64,000 nucleotides of DNA, taken from assembly GCA_037013685.1 (NCBI GenBank), contig CM072897.1, positions 20,658,143-20,722,142 of the forward strand, in the 5' to 3' direction. A model generated the notes under the pieces. The model did not search any database. It was not told the origin of the DNA and saw only the letters and a program-made list of their open reading frames with translations. Below are positions 11,754 to 21,719 of the stretch, piece by piece. The stretch is from Acridotheres tristis. Taxonomy: Eukaryota; Chordata; Aves; Passeriformes; Sturnidae. The position numbers and the translations under genes were made by a program. Each line of letters begins with the position of its first letter. The first letter of the stretch is position 1.

Positions 11754-11822
11754 TTAATAGAACCTGATATACAACAAAGAGATGGGAGCACATGGAGATG
11801 CATTGGAGAGCCTACGCTGGAG
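11754..11822 (+). other. Candidate plus-strand exon (23 codons) with good splice sites
   Basis: TTTTGATTCTGTCTTCAG precedes and GTAACA follows a 69-base segment that is open in one frame only, beginning LIEPDIQQRDGS. It lies on the opposite strand to the candidate exons just to its left, so at most one of the two calls need be right. I do not recognise the peptide. Confidence 0.2.
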
Positions 11823-12128
11823 GTAACACATTCATTTTTTACTCAAACAAATCCAAATTAGAAATGTTGAAAATGACCTGGGGCCATTTCAACAGCCAGC
11901 AAACTGACTAACACAACCAACCTTTGGCTTTTATTCAATCCTTTGCTTGTTTTACCTGGGCCTTGAAGATCTGTCTGCAGCCTTCCTCTCTGCAAATATA
12001 TCACACTCGTCCTATTGAGAACTCATGGCTCATCACAGCTGCTTCGCCACGCCTGCTTCCAGAAGAACTGGCAACTACAAGCTGGGAGCCAAGAGATACA
12101 ACACTTCACTTGGAAAAGGGCCTTCCAT

Positions 12129-12545
12129 GAATCCTAGAATCCCAGAATGGTTTGGACTGGAAGCGACTTTAGAGACAGATTATCTTCTTCCCACATCCTG
12201 ACATGGGCAGGGACACTTTTGCACTAGTCCAGGTTGCTCCATGGCCGCTCCAGCCTGGCCCTGGACACTTCCTGCCATGGGGCTCCCACACAGCCTCTTT
12301 GAGCAACATGTGCCAGGCCTCAGCACCCACACAAGGAAGAATTCCTTTCCAATATCCCAGCTACCCCAGCCCTCTGGCAGTCTGAAGCTATTCCCCCTTG
12401 TCCTGCGAGTCCAGACCCTTTTCCAAAGTCCCTCCCCAGCTATCTTGGAGCCCCAGCAGCGCTGCAAGGTCTCCCTGGAGCCTTCTGTTCTCCAGATTGG
12501 ACACCCTCAGCTCTCCCAGACTGTCCTAGAGCAAAGAAGCTCCAC
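12129..12545 (-). mobile_element. CR1 LINE 3' end, minus orientation
   Basis: The left edge reads AATCCCAGAATGGTTTGG, the reverse complement of a CR1 tail. It is followed by CCTGACATGGGCAGGGACAC and by the GGACACCCTCAGCTCTCCCAG region, in the order expected of a CR1 copy pointing left. About 415 bases are retained. Confidence 0.85.
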
Positions 12546-12559
12546 CTTTCAAAGCACCT

Positions 12560-12870
12560 TAGAAGCCCCCTACCCGTGAAACTCGAGGTCAACGCTGGCC
12601 TTCCGGGCCCTATGGTTATCGCTTCCGGTGGCGCTCGGGGTCACTCCCGGCTCTCTCCACGCCCCCATGGGGCCCTCAGGCGACGCCGCTCGGACGCCAC
12701 TCCTGGCGCTGTCAGACCAACGAGGGGCGGGGGGCCAGCCCAGCCTCATCCACAATCCACAGTGTCCTCGGCGGCTGCTGCGGGCTCATGGCGGCCCACA
12801 CACCCGGAAGCAGAGCTCCGAACACAGAGGATCATAGCCTTACAGTTGTGTTCGTCTCTGCACAAGGCAG
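12560..12870. promoter_or_regulatory. CpG-rich, promoter-like patch with ETS-type sites
   Basis: Many CpGs, with CGCTTCCGGTGGCG near 12,629 and CCCGGAAG near 12,806, which are ETS-type sites in opposite orientations, plus GGGGCGGGG near 12,725. On the minus strand a strong Kozak context (GCCGCCATGA) places an ATG at 12,789. It lies upstream, in the minus direction, of the candidate exons at 10.3-11.4 kb. That link is inference. Confidence 0.4.
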
Positions 12871-12980
12871 GCCAGACTTGCCATGCCCGGACTTTTCAGT
12901 TCAGCACGAGAATGAGAATACACCTGCGCCATGGGGGAGGAATCCGCTAAAGACTCCCTCATACGTGGTCGCTCAACTTA

Positions 12981-13076
12981 ATGCCTAGGCACTAACCATT
13001 CCTGAGGCCACACTAAGGTCTTTTTTGCCTTGCGGGTAAGAAATGCCATTATTCTGGTGTGCAGCTAAAGGCGCAG
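12981..13076 (+). repeat. 96-bp sequence X, left copy
   Basis: ATGCCTAGGCA ... GCCTTGCGGGTAAGAAAT ... AAAGGCGCAG recurs at 20,004-20,100 in the same orientation with roughly 85-90% identity. It ends 12 bases before the macrosatellite begins. Its nature is unknown; it may be a fragment of an LTR. Confidence 0.8.
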
Positions 13077-13088
13077 CACAAGCAGGCG

Positions 13089-14477
13089 AGGGCAAAAGCT
13101 GGGGCAGTGCCCTTCCTCACACCTTCGCTGTGCTGTACTCCATGCAGCTAGAGCGAAGCGAGAAGGACGCGAGGAAGAAGAAGACGTTCTTAAAGTAGCG
13201 CCCTGTCAGCAGCCCTGAAAGGGCGCATAACACACGGCGTCTGGCTGCTCTCCATTCTACGTACGCCCAGCTCCCTCTTCCGACTTGCACTTGTTACTAG
13301 AGCAGAGGGCGCCAGATTGAAGAGACAGTGCCTAGCTTCACCTTCTACTTAGTGCACGTAAGCCACGTCCAGCTCCTCGCTGCACTCTGTATTTCCCTTC
13401 TCCGCGGCACTTGTCGTGGTGCTGTGTGCAACTCGGCGACTAGAAGAGACCGCCAATGCTTCCACAGCGGGCTGCAAGGGAAGCAAGGAGCAGCACAAGC
13501 AGCAGTGCTTCAGCTTGCTCCTTCCAACTGCTAAGGGCACTCAGGAAGGCAAGCGAGAGTCAACCACCTTCCTCTCCTAGTAGCCTGTAACGAGGTGCAC
13601 GCAAGCAGGGGACTTGTGAGGCTTCGTTCACCGCCCTCGCCCACGCCTGGCGCCGCTTAGACGCCCCGGCGGCAAGAAACCGCTGAAGCTTCGCCACACA
13701 ACCAGCAGTGTGCCGCCAGCCAAGAGCTCGAGAACGCTGCTTCTGCTCAAGCCCGCCTCGGGCGTGCACCTTTGTTCTCAGAGCTCCGTGCAACAGTCTG
13801 CGTGTCTCGCAGCTCGAATGGAAAACGAAAGCATTTCGCGTGCGCCCTTCACAGAGATCTGTTGCTCGGAGCAGAAGCTCTTGTGGCCGGAGCTCGCCCC
13901 CGCCGCGAGGAAGCTGCTATTAGCACCGCATTGCAGGGGCACGTCTCGCTCCTTGACTGCGTGCTCAGCGCTCTCCGAATTCGCTGCTAGCTCCACGGTG
14001 CTTCTCGGCTGCAAGTAGCAGCGCTCAGAGTACATAGAGCTTCGCAAGGACCGAAGACCTGGAGGGACATATCGCACACGAAAATGTGCCAGGACAGAGA
14101 CGTGTTCTACATTGTCCCTTCTCGTCATCCAGTTTGTGCTTCTGCTGCTTCTGCTGTTAGGAATCGCTCCTTGAAGGACGAGCGAGAGCGTCTTTCTGGG
14201 TGCATTGCACTGAGTGAGTGCTCGCTAGGGACTTTGCACTCGGAGCCAAGGCAACAGGGCGTGCTTGCCCGCAGAACTGAGGAGACACGCTGTTGGGCAA
14301 AGCTGAAACTGACCGCTGGAGTTCAGCTCTCTCCGGACGGCAGAAGGCGAAGAACGAAGCCGCTTGCGAGCGCAGTACAGCGAAGAGAACACGAGCAGCC
14401 AAAGAGCTCCTTCACAATCGCTTTCACGTCTCAGTGCTCTTGCTGCTTGGAAAAGCAGCACACAGCCGTTGCACGCC
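13089..14477 (+). repeat. Macrosatellite unit 1 (1,389 bp)
   Basis: Full-length unit. Its last ~265 bases (14,214-14,477) differ strongly from the matching part of unit 2, while everything before is practically identical. Confidence 0.9.
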
Positions 14478-15944
14478 AGGGCAAAAGCTGGGGCAGTGCC
14501 CTTCCTCACACCTTCGCTGTGCTGTACTCCATGCAGCTAGAGCGAAGCGAGAAGGACGCGAGGAAGAAGAAGACGTTCTTAAAGTAGCGCCCTGTCAGCA
14601 GCCCTGAAAGGGCGCATAACACACGGCGTCTGGCTGCTCTCCATTCTACGTATTCCCAGCTCCCTCTTCCGACTTGCACTTGTTACTAGAGCAGAGGGCG
14701 CCAGATTGAAGAGACAGTGCCTAGCTTCACCTTCTACTTAGTGCACGTAAGCCACGTCCAGCTCCTCGCTGCACTCTGTATTTCCCTTCTCCGCGGCACT
14801 TGTCGTGGTGCTGTGTGCAACTCGGCGACTAGAAGAGACCGCCAATGCTTCCACAGCGGGCTGCAAGGGAAGCAAGGAGCAGCACAAGCAGCAGTGCTTC
14901 AGCTTGCTCCTTCCAACTGCTAAGGGCACTCAGGAAGGCAAGCGAGAGTCAACCACCTTCCTCTCCTAGTAGCCTGTAACGAGGTGCACGCAAGCAGGGG
15001 ACTTGTGAGGCTTCGTTCACCGCCCTCGCCCACGCCTGGCGCCGCTTAGACGCCCCGGCGGCAAGAAACCGCTGAAGCTTCGCCACACAACCAGCAGTGT
15101 GCCGCCAGCCAAGAGCTCGAGAACGCTGCTTCTGCTCAAGCCCGCCTCGGGCGTGCACCTTTGTTCTCAGAGCTCCGTGCAACAGTCTGCGTGTCTCGCA
15201 GCTCGAATGGAAAACGAAAGCATTTCGCGTGCGCCCTTCACAGAGATCTGTTGCTCGGAGCAGAAGCTCTTGTGGCCGGAGCTCGCCCCCGCCGCGAGGA
15301 AGCTGCTATTAGCACCGCATTGCAGGGGCACGTCTCGCTCCTTGACTGCGTGCTCAGCGCTCTCCGAATTCGCTGCTAGCTCCACGGTGCTTCTCGGCTG
15401 CAAGTAGCAGCGCTCAGAGTACATAGAGCTTCGCAAGGACCGAAGACCTGGAGGGACATATCGCACACGAAAATGTGCCAGGACAGAGACGTGTTCTACA
15501 TTGTCCCTTCTCGTCATCCAGTTTGTGCTTCTGCTGCTTCTGCTGTTAGGAATCGCTCCTTGAAGGACGAGCGAGAGCGTCTTTCTGGGTGCATTGCACT
15601 GATAGTGCCCTAGGGATTTGCTGAGAAAGGGTCCCTTGCGTCTTTCTGGGTGCATTGCACTGATGATTCTAGGGACTTTGACTGGAGCAAGCACACTGTT
15701 CATAACTTTGCGCAGAACTGAGGACTTTTTTTCCAGAACAGCAGCCAAAGAGCTCCTTCACAATGCTGACACGCTGTTGGGCAAAGCTGAAATCTGACCG
15801 CTGGAGTTCAGCTCTTCTTTGGACCAGAAGCAACAAGCGTTGGAGCGAGGAGAAGAACCAGCAGCCAGATGCGTCCATTCCAATCCTTTCACGTCTCAGT
15901 GCTCTTGCTGCTTGGAAAATGCATCTCAGTGCCTGTTGCACGCC
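14478..15944 (+). repeat. Macrosatellite unit 2 (1,467 bp, variant 3' part)
   Basis: Identical to unit 1 up to 15,602. It then carries a rearranged segment with an internal duplication of GTCTTTCTGGGTGCATTGCA, and rejoins the common sequence near 15,890 (CGTCTCAGTGCTCTTGCTGC). The extra material accounts for the 78-base longer period. Confidence 0.9.
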
Positions 15945-17116
15945 AGGGCAAAAGCTGGGGCAGTGCCCTTCCTCACACCTTCGCTGTGCTGTACTCCATG
16001 CAGCTAGAGCGAAGCGAGAAGGACGCGAGGAAGAAGAAGACGTTCTTAATGTAGCGCCCTGTCAGCAGCCCTGAAAGGGCGCATAACACACGGCGTCTGG
16101 CTGCTCTCCATTCTACGTATTCCCAGCTCCCTCTTCCGACTTGCACTTGTTACTAGAGCAGAGGGCGCCAGATTGAAGAGACAGTGCCTAGCTTCACCTT
16201 CTACTTAGTGCACGTAAGCCACGTCCAGCTCCTCGCTGCACTCTGTATTTCCCTTCTCCGCGGCACTTGTCGTGGTGCTGTGTGCAACTCGGCGACTAGA
16301 AGAGACCGCCAATGCTTCCACAGCGGGCTGCAAGGGAAGCAAGGAGCAGCACAAGCAGCAGTGCTTCAGCTTGCTCCTTCCAACTGCTAAGGGCACTCAG
16401 GAAGGCAAGCGAGAGTCAACCACCTTCCTCTCCTAGTAGCCTGTAACGAGGTGCACGCAAGCAGGGGACTTGTGAGGCTTCGTTCACCGCCCTCGCCCAC
16501 GCCTGGCGCCGCTTAGACGCCCCGGCGGCAAGAAACCGCTGAAGCTTCGCCACACAACCAGCAGTGTGCCGCCAGCCAAGAGCTCGAGAACGCTGCTTCT
16601 GCTCAAGCCCGCCTCGGGCGTGCACCTTTGTTCTCAGAGCTCCGTGCAACAGTCTGCGTGTCTCGCAGCTCGAATGGAAAACGAAAGCATTTCGCGTGCG
16701 CCCTTCACAGAGATCTGTTGCTCGGAGCAGAAGCTCTTGTGGCCGGAGCTCGCCCCCGCCGCGAGGAAGCTGCTATTAGCACCGCATTGCAGGGGCACGT
16801 CTCGCTCCTTGACTGCGTGCTCAGCGCTCTCCGAATTCGCTGCTAGCTCCACGGTGCTTCTCGGCTGCAAGTAGCAGCGCTCAGAGTACATAGAGCTTCG
16901 CAAGGACCGAAGACCTGGAGGGACATATCGCACACGAAAATGTGCCAGGACAGAGACTTTCTACACTCAGTAGAGACAGAGACAGACAGAGAGTTCTACA
17001 CTACCCCTTCTCGTCGGCCATTTTGTGCTCTGCTGCCTCTGCTGTGACGAATCGTTTCTTGAAAGACGACCGAGAGCGGCTCTCCAGGCACTGAGTGAGA
17101 ACTCCCTAGGGACTTT
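15945..17116 (+). repeat. Macrosatellite unit 3 (truncated, diverged end)
   Basis: Near-identical to units 1 and 2 until CAGAGAC at 16,957. After that the homology continues only loosely (TTGTGCTCTGCTGCCTCTGCTG against TTGTGCTTCTGCTGCTTCTG) and ends at GGGACTTTT. A diverged terminal repeat is typical of arrays homogenised by unequal exchange. Confidence 0.85.
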
Positions 17117-17497
17117 TGGATGTAAAAGTTTTTCCACCTCCAAAAATACATGGGTAAGTCCTAAAAGTTTTGGTTTTACTAAGAATAGTTACGTCCAAGT
17201 ATTGCTGTTCTAAACACCTTTGGTTTCAGTCTGAACTTAACTGCTTGTTTCTGCCTTTTTGCCTAGTGGCAATCTAATTCTAAGGTAACTAGATGTGTTG
17301 GAAATCCATAAATTACATCTCAGGTTAGGTGGCATAATTGGCTCGGAAGAAAATGGAATTGAGAATTTGGAAAGAATCCAAAGTGAGCTGATGTCACAAT
17401 CCGAGATTCCCTTGGGTTCCAAATCCTTTCATTTGTGTTTTTGTGGGCTTTTTTGAAGGCGGTGTACAGTTGAAGCCATGATTTAGATGCGGTGAGA
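17117..17497. other. No gene seen
   Basis: Unique AT-rich sequence between the macrosatellite and copy 2 of the 1.8-kb block. Confidence 0.5.
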
Positions 17498-19299
17498 CCT
17501 GCTCTGCTGTAAAAGCATTATTTTCTCAGTGAGCATGGACAACCGTTAGAGTGTCGTCTTTTAAGATTCCCTGCACTCCACTTATGGTGGCAAAAGCAGT
17601 GCCTGGACTGTAATCATAAAAATGATTACAGCTTCATTGTTTTGACATCATGTAGGATGCTTCCTCCATCTGCTGTGGTCAGCATTAAGTACCAGATTTC
17701 TCAGTTTCTAGGAAGAGTCTAGCAAACAATCACCTTGCTCCTTCTCTTGCATTTATTCATCACTGCTATGCTGCTATACAGACAGATAGTCTGTTTATGA
17801 TTCAACAATTCAATGGGACAGCAAGTAAATAGCAAAGCAAAACTAACTACCGAAAGCACTATAAGGGCCAGAGATTAGCTTGGATCAAAACAGGTATTCT
17901 CCTAGCATTGTTTACAAACGAGTCAGCATGTGAAACAGAAGGCACAATGTAGTTTGTACCTTGTTTTGGGCATGCCCGGAAGAAGGAAATTCTGATTTCA
18001 CATATGGGAAAAGAAATGTTGACATTTGAATGAGATTGTTCATACCCCAGAAAAGGTTGCTTTGAAAGGTTGTGGAAGTCCTGTTAGGAAACATGGCTTT
18101 ACAAGTCCTTTCCACCAGGAGACAACAGCCGCAGAACAGCTGAGCGTGCCAGTGTTGAGAGCACCAGCAAAGATCAAAGTGGAGAAGTTGGTGAACAATG
18201 GCAGTGGCCTGGGGGAGAGCAAGTGGGGTGCTGGCTGTGGGACCAGGGGAGTCCTGACTGATTTAGGAGGCGTGTGATGCTCTGTGCCAGCAAGCGGAGT
18301 AGTGCTGTGGCCTTGGCACACTGCGAATACTGGAATTCAGTGGGGTCACCGGGCAGGCCGAGTGTCTGAGCTGCTGGAGGGACCCAGGCTGCCCACATGT
18401 AAACATCCAGTCTCACTCCTGCCAGCCACAGAAAGGAGCAGGATGTGGCTGCTGGCGATGCCTGTCATGCATATGTAGTGTATATGTGTGCTATCCCAGC
18501 CTGCTGGGAACACTTCTTCTTTGTGACTGCTTGGGCTGAGGGAGAGAAAGCAGTGGTAGTTTCTGAGGTTTCGAGTTTGCTTGAGTTTCTCAGGCTGTTT
18601 CTGGAGCCACCCAGAGTTCTCTTCCTTGAAGCATTTCAAGTCCTGCTAATTTTCAAAATTCAAACAGACACAGCCCTAAGCTAGTTGATCTGACTTCAGA
18701 GCTATTCTTACGCTGAGCTGTTGGATGATCTGATCTCCTGAGATGTCTTCCATCTCGGTTTATGACCTGGTTCTTGCGAAAAGTAGGAACTTTTAGCCTG
18801 GAGAAGAGAGGTTTCTGGAGAGACAGTATTGTGGCCTTTGAATATGTAAAGAGGGTATAAGACAAATGGAGAAAGACTTTTTAGGAAGGTTTGCAGAGAC
18901 GGGACAAGGGGCCATGCTTTCAAACTGAGACTAGGTTTAGATTGGCTAAAAGGAAAAACTTTTCTACAATGAAGCTGGTGAGACACTCAAACGGGTGTTC
19001 CAGAGAAGTTGTGGATGCCCCATCATTGAGAGTGCTCCTTATCAGTTTGGCTAGTCTTGAGCAATTTGATCTACTGTAAGATCTACCTGGCAAGGAAGTT
19101 GGACTAGATGATCTTTAATCACAGACTGTTGTATGATTCCGTGAAAGGCAGAATGCAATAAAGTTCATAGTTCAGATTTTGGCGCAGACATATTTATTAT
19201 TTCTCACTTTATGCATCATTGCAATGACAACTTGTTAGCTTCTGAAATGATTAGCTGAGATTGATTTCCTTCCTTAGTTTCATTTTCCCTGTTATTCCT
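17498..19299 (+). repeat. 1.8-kb direct duplication, copy 2
   Basis: Matches 4,750-6,551 at offset 12,748 with about 14 substitutions and no indel seen. Its right end joins, without a gap, the leader of a minus-strand retroviral element (TGTGAGATTTTCC). The left end joins unique sequence. The high identity implies a recent event, or two assembled haplotypes. Confidence 0.9.
18793..19148 (+). mobile_element. Diverged CR1 LINE 3' end (inside duplication copy 2)
   Basis: Same relic as at 6,045-6,400, carried along by the duplication. Confidence 0.7.
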
Positions 19300-19492
19300 G
19301 TGAGATTTTCCGTGGTCCTTCCCTGCGGACTCTTCACGGACCCCCCTGGTCCGCCACTCGTCTGTCTCCTGGACAGTCTCGGGAATGCAATCAATCGCCC
19401 GGTACCTGCCAGCACCAAGGGGAGCTGATCACCCAAACTGGGTGAGGCGCCTTCAGCTCCACTCGCTGCCCGCTGCCCCGGATGGTGAAAAG
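19300..19492 (-). mobile_element. Retroviral 5' leader, truncated
   Basis: Sequence downstream of the primer-binding site on the minus strand. No gag start is reached before the element is cut off at 19,300 by the 1.8-kb block. Confidence 0.65.
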
Positions 19493-19510
19493 ATCCCGGA
19501 CGAGCCCCCA
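19493..19510 (-). other. Retroviral primer-binding site for tRNA-Pro
   Basis: The minus strand reads TGGGGGCTCGTCCGGGAT. This is the 18-base complement of the 3' end of tRNA-Pro used by gammaretroviruses, and all 18 positions are intact. It lies a few bases after the end of the LTR, as expected. Confidence 0.92.
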
Positions 19511-19514
19511 AAGT

Positions 19515-20003
19515 TGTCAGGAAAATTAATCCACAAACACCAGAGATTTGTGTCCAAAAAGGAGACAGAGGAGTCCTTTTTGCTTTATTCGAATAAAGGG
19601 AGAGGCCATTCCCCTGGGATCTCTCACATTTTTGGAGGACACATCCTCCTTTTTATCCTGTTTTCCCGGCCGCATTTCCCTCTCTCTTTCCCCATTGGCC
19701 GAGGTACTTGAGTGGCACAGACTTCCTGGAATGCCTGATACCTGAAATTCCCCTCTAATGTATAACCCTCCCTTTTAGTTTTTAATTCTTATAGAATTCC
19801 TAATTTTCCCCGTTGCTTCTTTCATCTTTCGATATCCAATTTAACTTTTAAGCAGCCCTACAGTTTGTTTGTAAAGGCACATATCTTTTTCTATTCATCA
19901 ATCAGTGGAATCCATCCCATTGTTTCTTTTATCTCTCAGTGCTAGCCTTATCTACAAGCAGATCCACAGCTCATTTGTAAAGACAAATTCAACATTCCTC
20001 TCA
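19515..20003 (-). mobile_element. LTR of a class I (gammaretrovirus-like) ERV
   Basis: Read on the minus strand there is a GGATAAAAAGG TATA-like box near 19,655 and an AATAAA near 19,597. The 3' end is CCTGACA, just before the tRNA-Pro site. The 5' end may be TGAGAGG at 20,003, exactly where sequence X starts, or may extend to a TGTAAGAAAG near 20,153, which would place X inside the LTR. Only the 5' portion of the provirus survives; no gag, pol or env sequence is present. Confidence 0.82.
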
Positions 20004-20100
20004 ATGCCTAGGCAGTTGCCATTGCTGAGGCCACACTAATGCCTTTTTTTGCCTTGCGGGTAAGAAATACCATTGTTCTGGTGTGCAGATAAAGGCGCAG
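20004..20100 (+). repeat. 97-bp sequence X, right copy
   Basis: Same orientation as 12,981-13,076. It abuts the proposed LTR edge at 20,003. See the left copy for the shared motifs. Confidence 0.8.
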
Positions 20101-20351
20101 AAATTGGAAAAAATATATTTTATCTGGAGTTCAGCCAGTTTCTTTCTTACACTGCTTGCAAGACAGCCAAGATAATAGCACTCTATGCTATGTTCTGCCA
20201 TGCCACATCCCTGCTCCCCAGATGCAGCTGAGCCAGTCTCCAGTACCCCAGGGATGTATTCAGGGTCCCACAGTGCGAGGTCTGTGCTGCTAGAGCAGGG
20301 CAGTCTGACATGGGGGCTCTGATGAGAAAGATCACCACATGCTGTAGCTGG

Positions 20352-20745
20352 GACTGGGCTTCTGCTTGCTGAAATTCCATATGGCTCAGGATTTCTCCCA
20401 GACCAAAGGTGCCACCTCCTAGGACCATGGCTGCTTTTGGTGCACCGAATGCCTCCTACTAACTAACATCTGGAACCTAGGATGTTGATTTTTGTTTCCT
20501 GTGGAAAAGAGCCACCATTTGTATCCAAGGGCCTATGGTAGGGAGTAGGTTTTTGCCGGCTAAAATTCCATACAGCACAGGACTTGTCCCCGACCAAAGC
20601 TGTCAGCTCCTAGGACCATAGCTGCCTTTGCTTTGCCAAAGGCCTCCTCTAAATTGACATCAGGAAACTGGGATGGCGAGATTTGTTTCTCATGGAAAAG
20701 ACTCCCTGTTCATATCCAGGGGCCTGTAGCTGGGACTCACGCTCA
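20352..20745 (+). repeat. 191-bp tandem duplication, about two copies
   Basis: AAATTCCATATGGCTCAGGA at 20,372 recurs as AAATTCCATACAGCACAGGA at 20,563. The following CAGACCAAAG, TCCTAGGACCAT, GCCTCCT and TGGAAAAGA landmarks repeat in the same order. A partial third start (GGCCTGTAGCTGGGACT) lies near 20,725. Divergence is around 20%. Confidence 0.75.
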
Positions 20746-21254
20746 GAGGCCAATGCCATCATCACAGGATACACCTGGGTTAAGAGGAGACAAGGCATTG
20801 ATAACATTGATAAAACTTGAGAGGACCCTCACTCCTTCTTCCAGCATTACCAACTCACTGCAACTCATTAGGTCTGAAAGATCATATTCAACACAACCTG
20901 GAATTTCAGGAAGTTGTACTCCTCCTAAGAAAAAAAACAAGAACAAAACCAGAAATTACAAAAGCACCTTACCACACAACTTAAAATCGCGAACTTAAAT
21001 ACCCGCTGTGTTCAACGCTATTTTATTCATGCTGTCTTCAAAGCTTCTGTTGCTTTAGATGCCCAAAAGTACCCTGCTTAAAAACAAGATGAGACAAGAT
21101 GAAATATACTCTTCACTGAAATGAGAAGAGAGCTTTTACCCCAGTTGATGCCAGACAGGGAATTAAGCCCCTCAGCAAAGGCTGGGGTTAATATGCCCCT
21201 GTTTGGGCCCACCTCTCATTCCCAGATGCTTGGGGAAAGGGAGGAGGCAAATCC

Positions 21255-21316
21255 CATGACGTATAAAAGCCCTCAGAGGAGCTGTAGCTGTTTGGCTACT
21301 CTGCCTCAAATTCCAG
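21255..21316 (+). promoter_or_regulatory. TATA promoter-like site with short first-exon-like segment
   Basis: CATGACGTATAAAAGCCC has a canonical TATA box near 21,261 overlapping a TGACG half-site. About 50 bases on, CAAATTCCAG|GTGAGT is a strong splice donor at 21,315. This is the arrangement of a short untranslated first exon on the plus strand. I could not find a matching downstream coding exon. Confidence 0.35.
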
Positions 21317-21719
21317 GTGAGTAAAAAGCTCCAGAAGAAAACTCTTCAGGGAAATGACAACACTTTATTTTGTGCTACAACTATTTTGAGCAACAGGGTA
21401 GAAAGCTGGTAAGAAATAAGACTTTGTGTTTCAGCAGCATAGGTAGATAAATTGGATAATTTATTGTTGACTTATGTAATTATTCCTTTGTAACTACTAA
21501 GTAGTACTCCACATGCGTCTAAGCATAGTGGAGAAGAATGATTTAAGTCTCACTAGGACCTCTAACTTGGGCTCTCTACATCATAAATAAATAAGAAAAA
21601 TAATATGTTCCTGGGTGGTGGTGGGGTTATATATGTGTGCTCCTGTCCGAGGTACTGGGACACAGGTAGAAATACCCCAAAATGCAATTTTAAAGTCTTA
21701 AAACGCTGAAAAAGACAGA

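Larger units (their letters stand above)
13089..17116 (+). repeat. CpG-rich macrosatellite, about 2.8 units of 1.39-1.47 kb
   Basis: Unit starts (AGGGCAAAAGCTGGGG) lie at 13,089, 14,478 and 15,945, giving periods of 1,389 and 1,467. Over the first 1,125 bases of units 1 and 2 I find only a two-base difference (ACGTACGCCC versus ACGTATTCCC). Unit 3 is equally close until 16,957, then diverges and stops near 17,116. The array is strikingly rich in CpG. Overlapping open frames occur on both strands in every copy (for example 13,328-13,534 plus, 13,560-13,793 minus). None has a recognisable domain and I do not call them genes. No retroviral, LINE or rRNA-like sequence is recognisable inside the unit. 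Confidence 0.92.

Noticed and set aside
13650..13665. TGGCGCCG in the macrosatellite as a tRNA-Lys primer-binding site
   Set aside because: Only eight bases fit. The following bases do not match a tRNA-Lys 3' end and there is no LTR edge beside it.
13778..15748. Long open frames in the macrosatellite (116 aa at 13,778-14,128 and 193 aa at 15,167-15,748, minus; 167 aa at 14,084-14,587, plus)
   Set aside because: Several frames on both strands are open together because the sequence is GC-rich. They lack domains, splice structure and consistent ends, and the longest one exists only in the rearranged unit.
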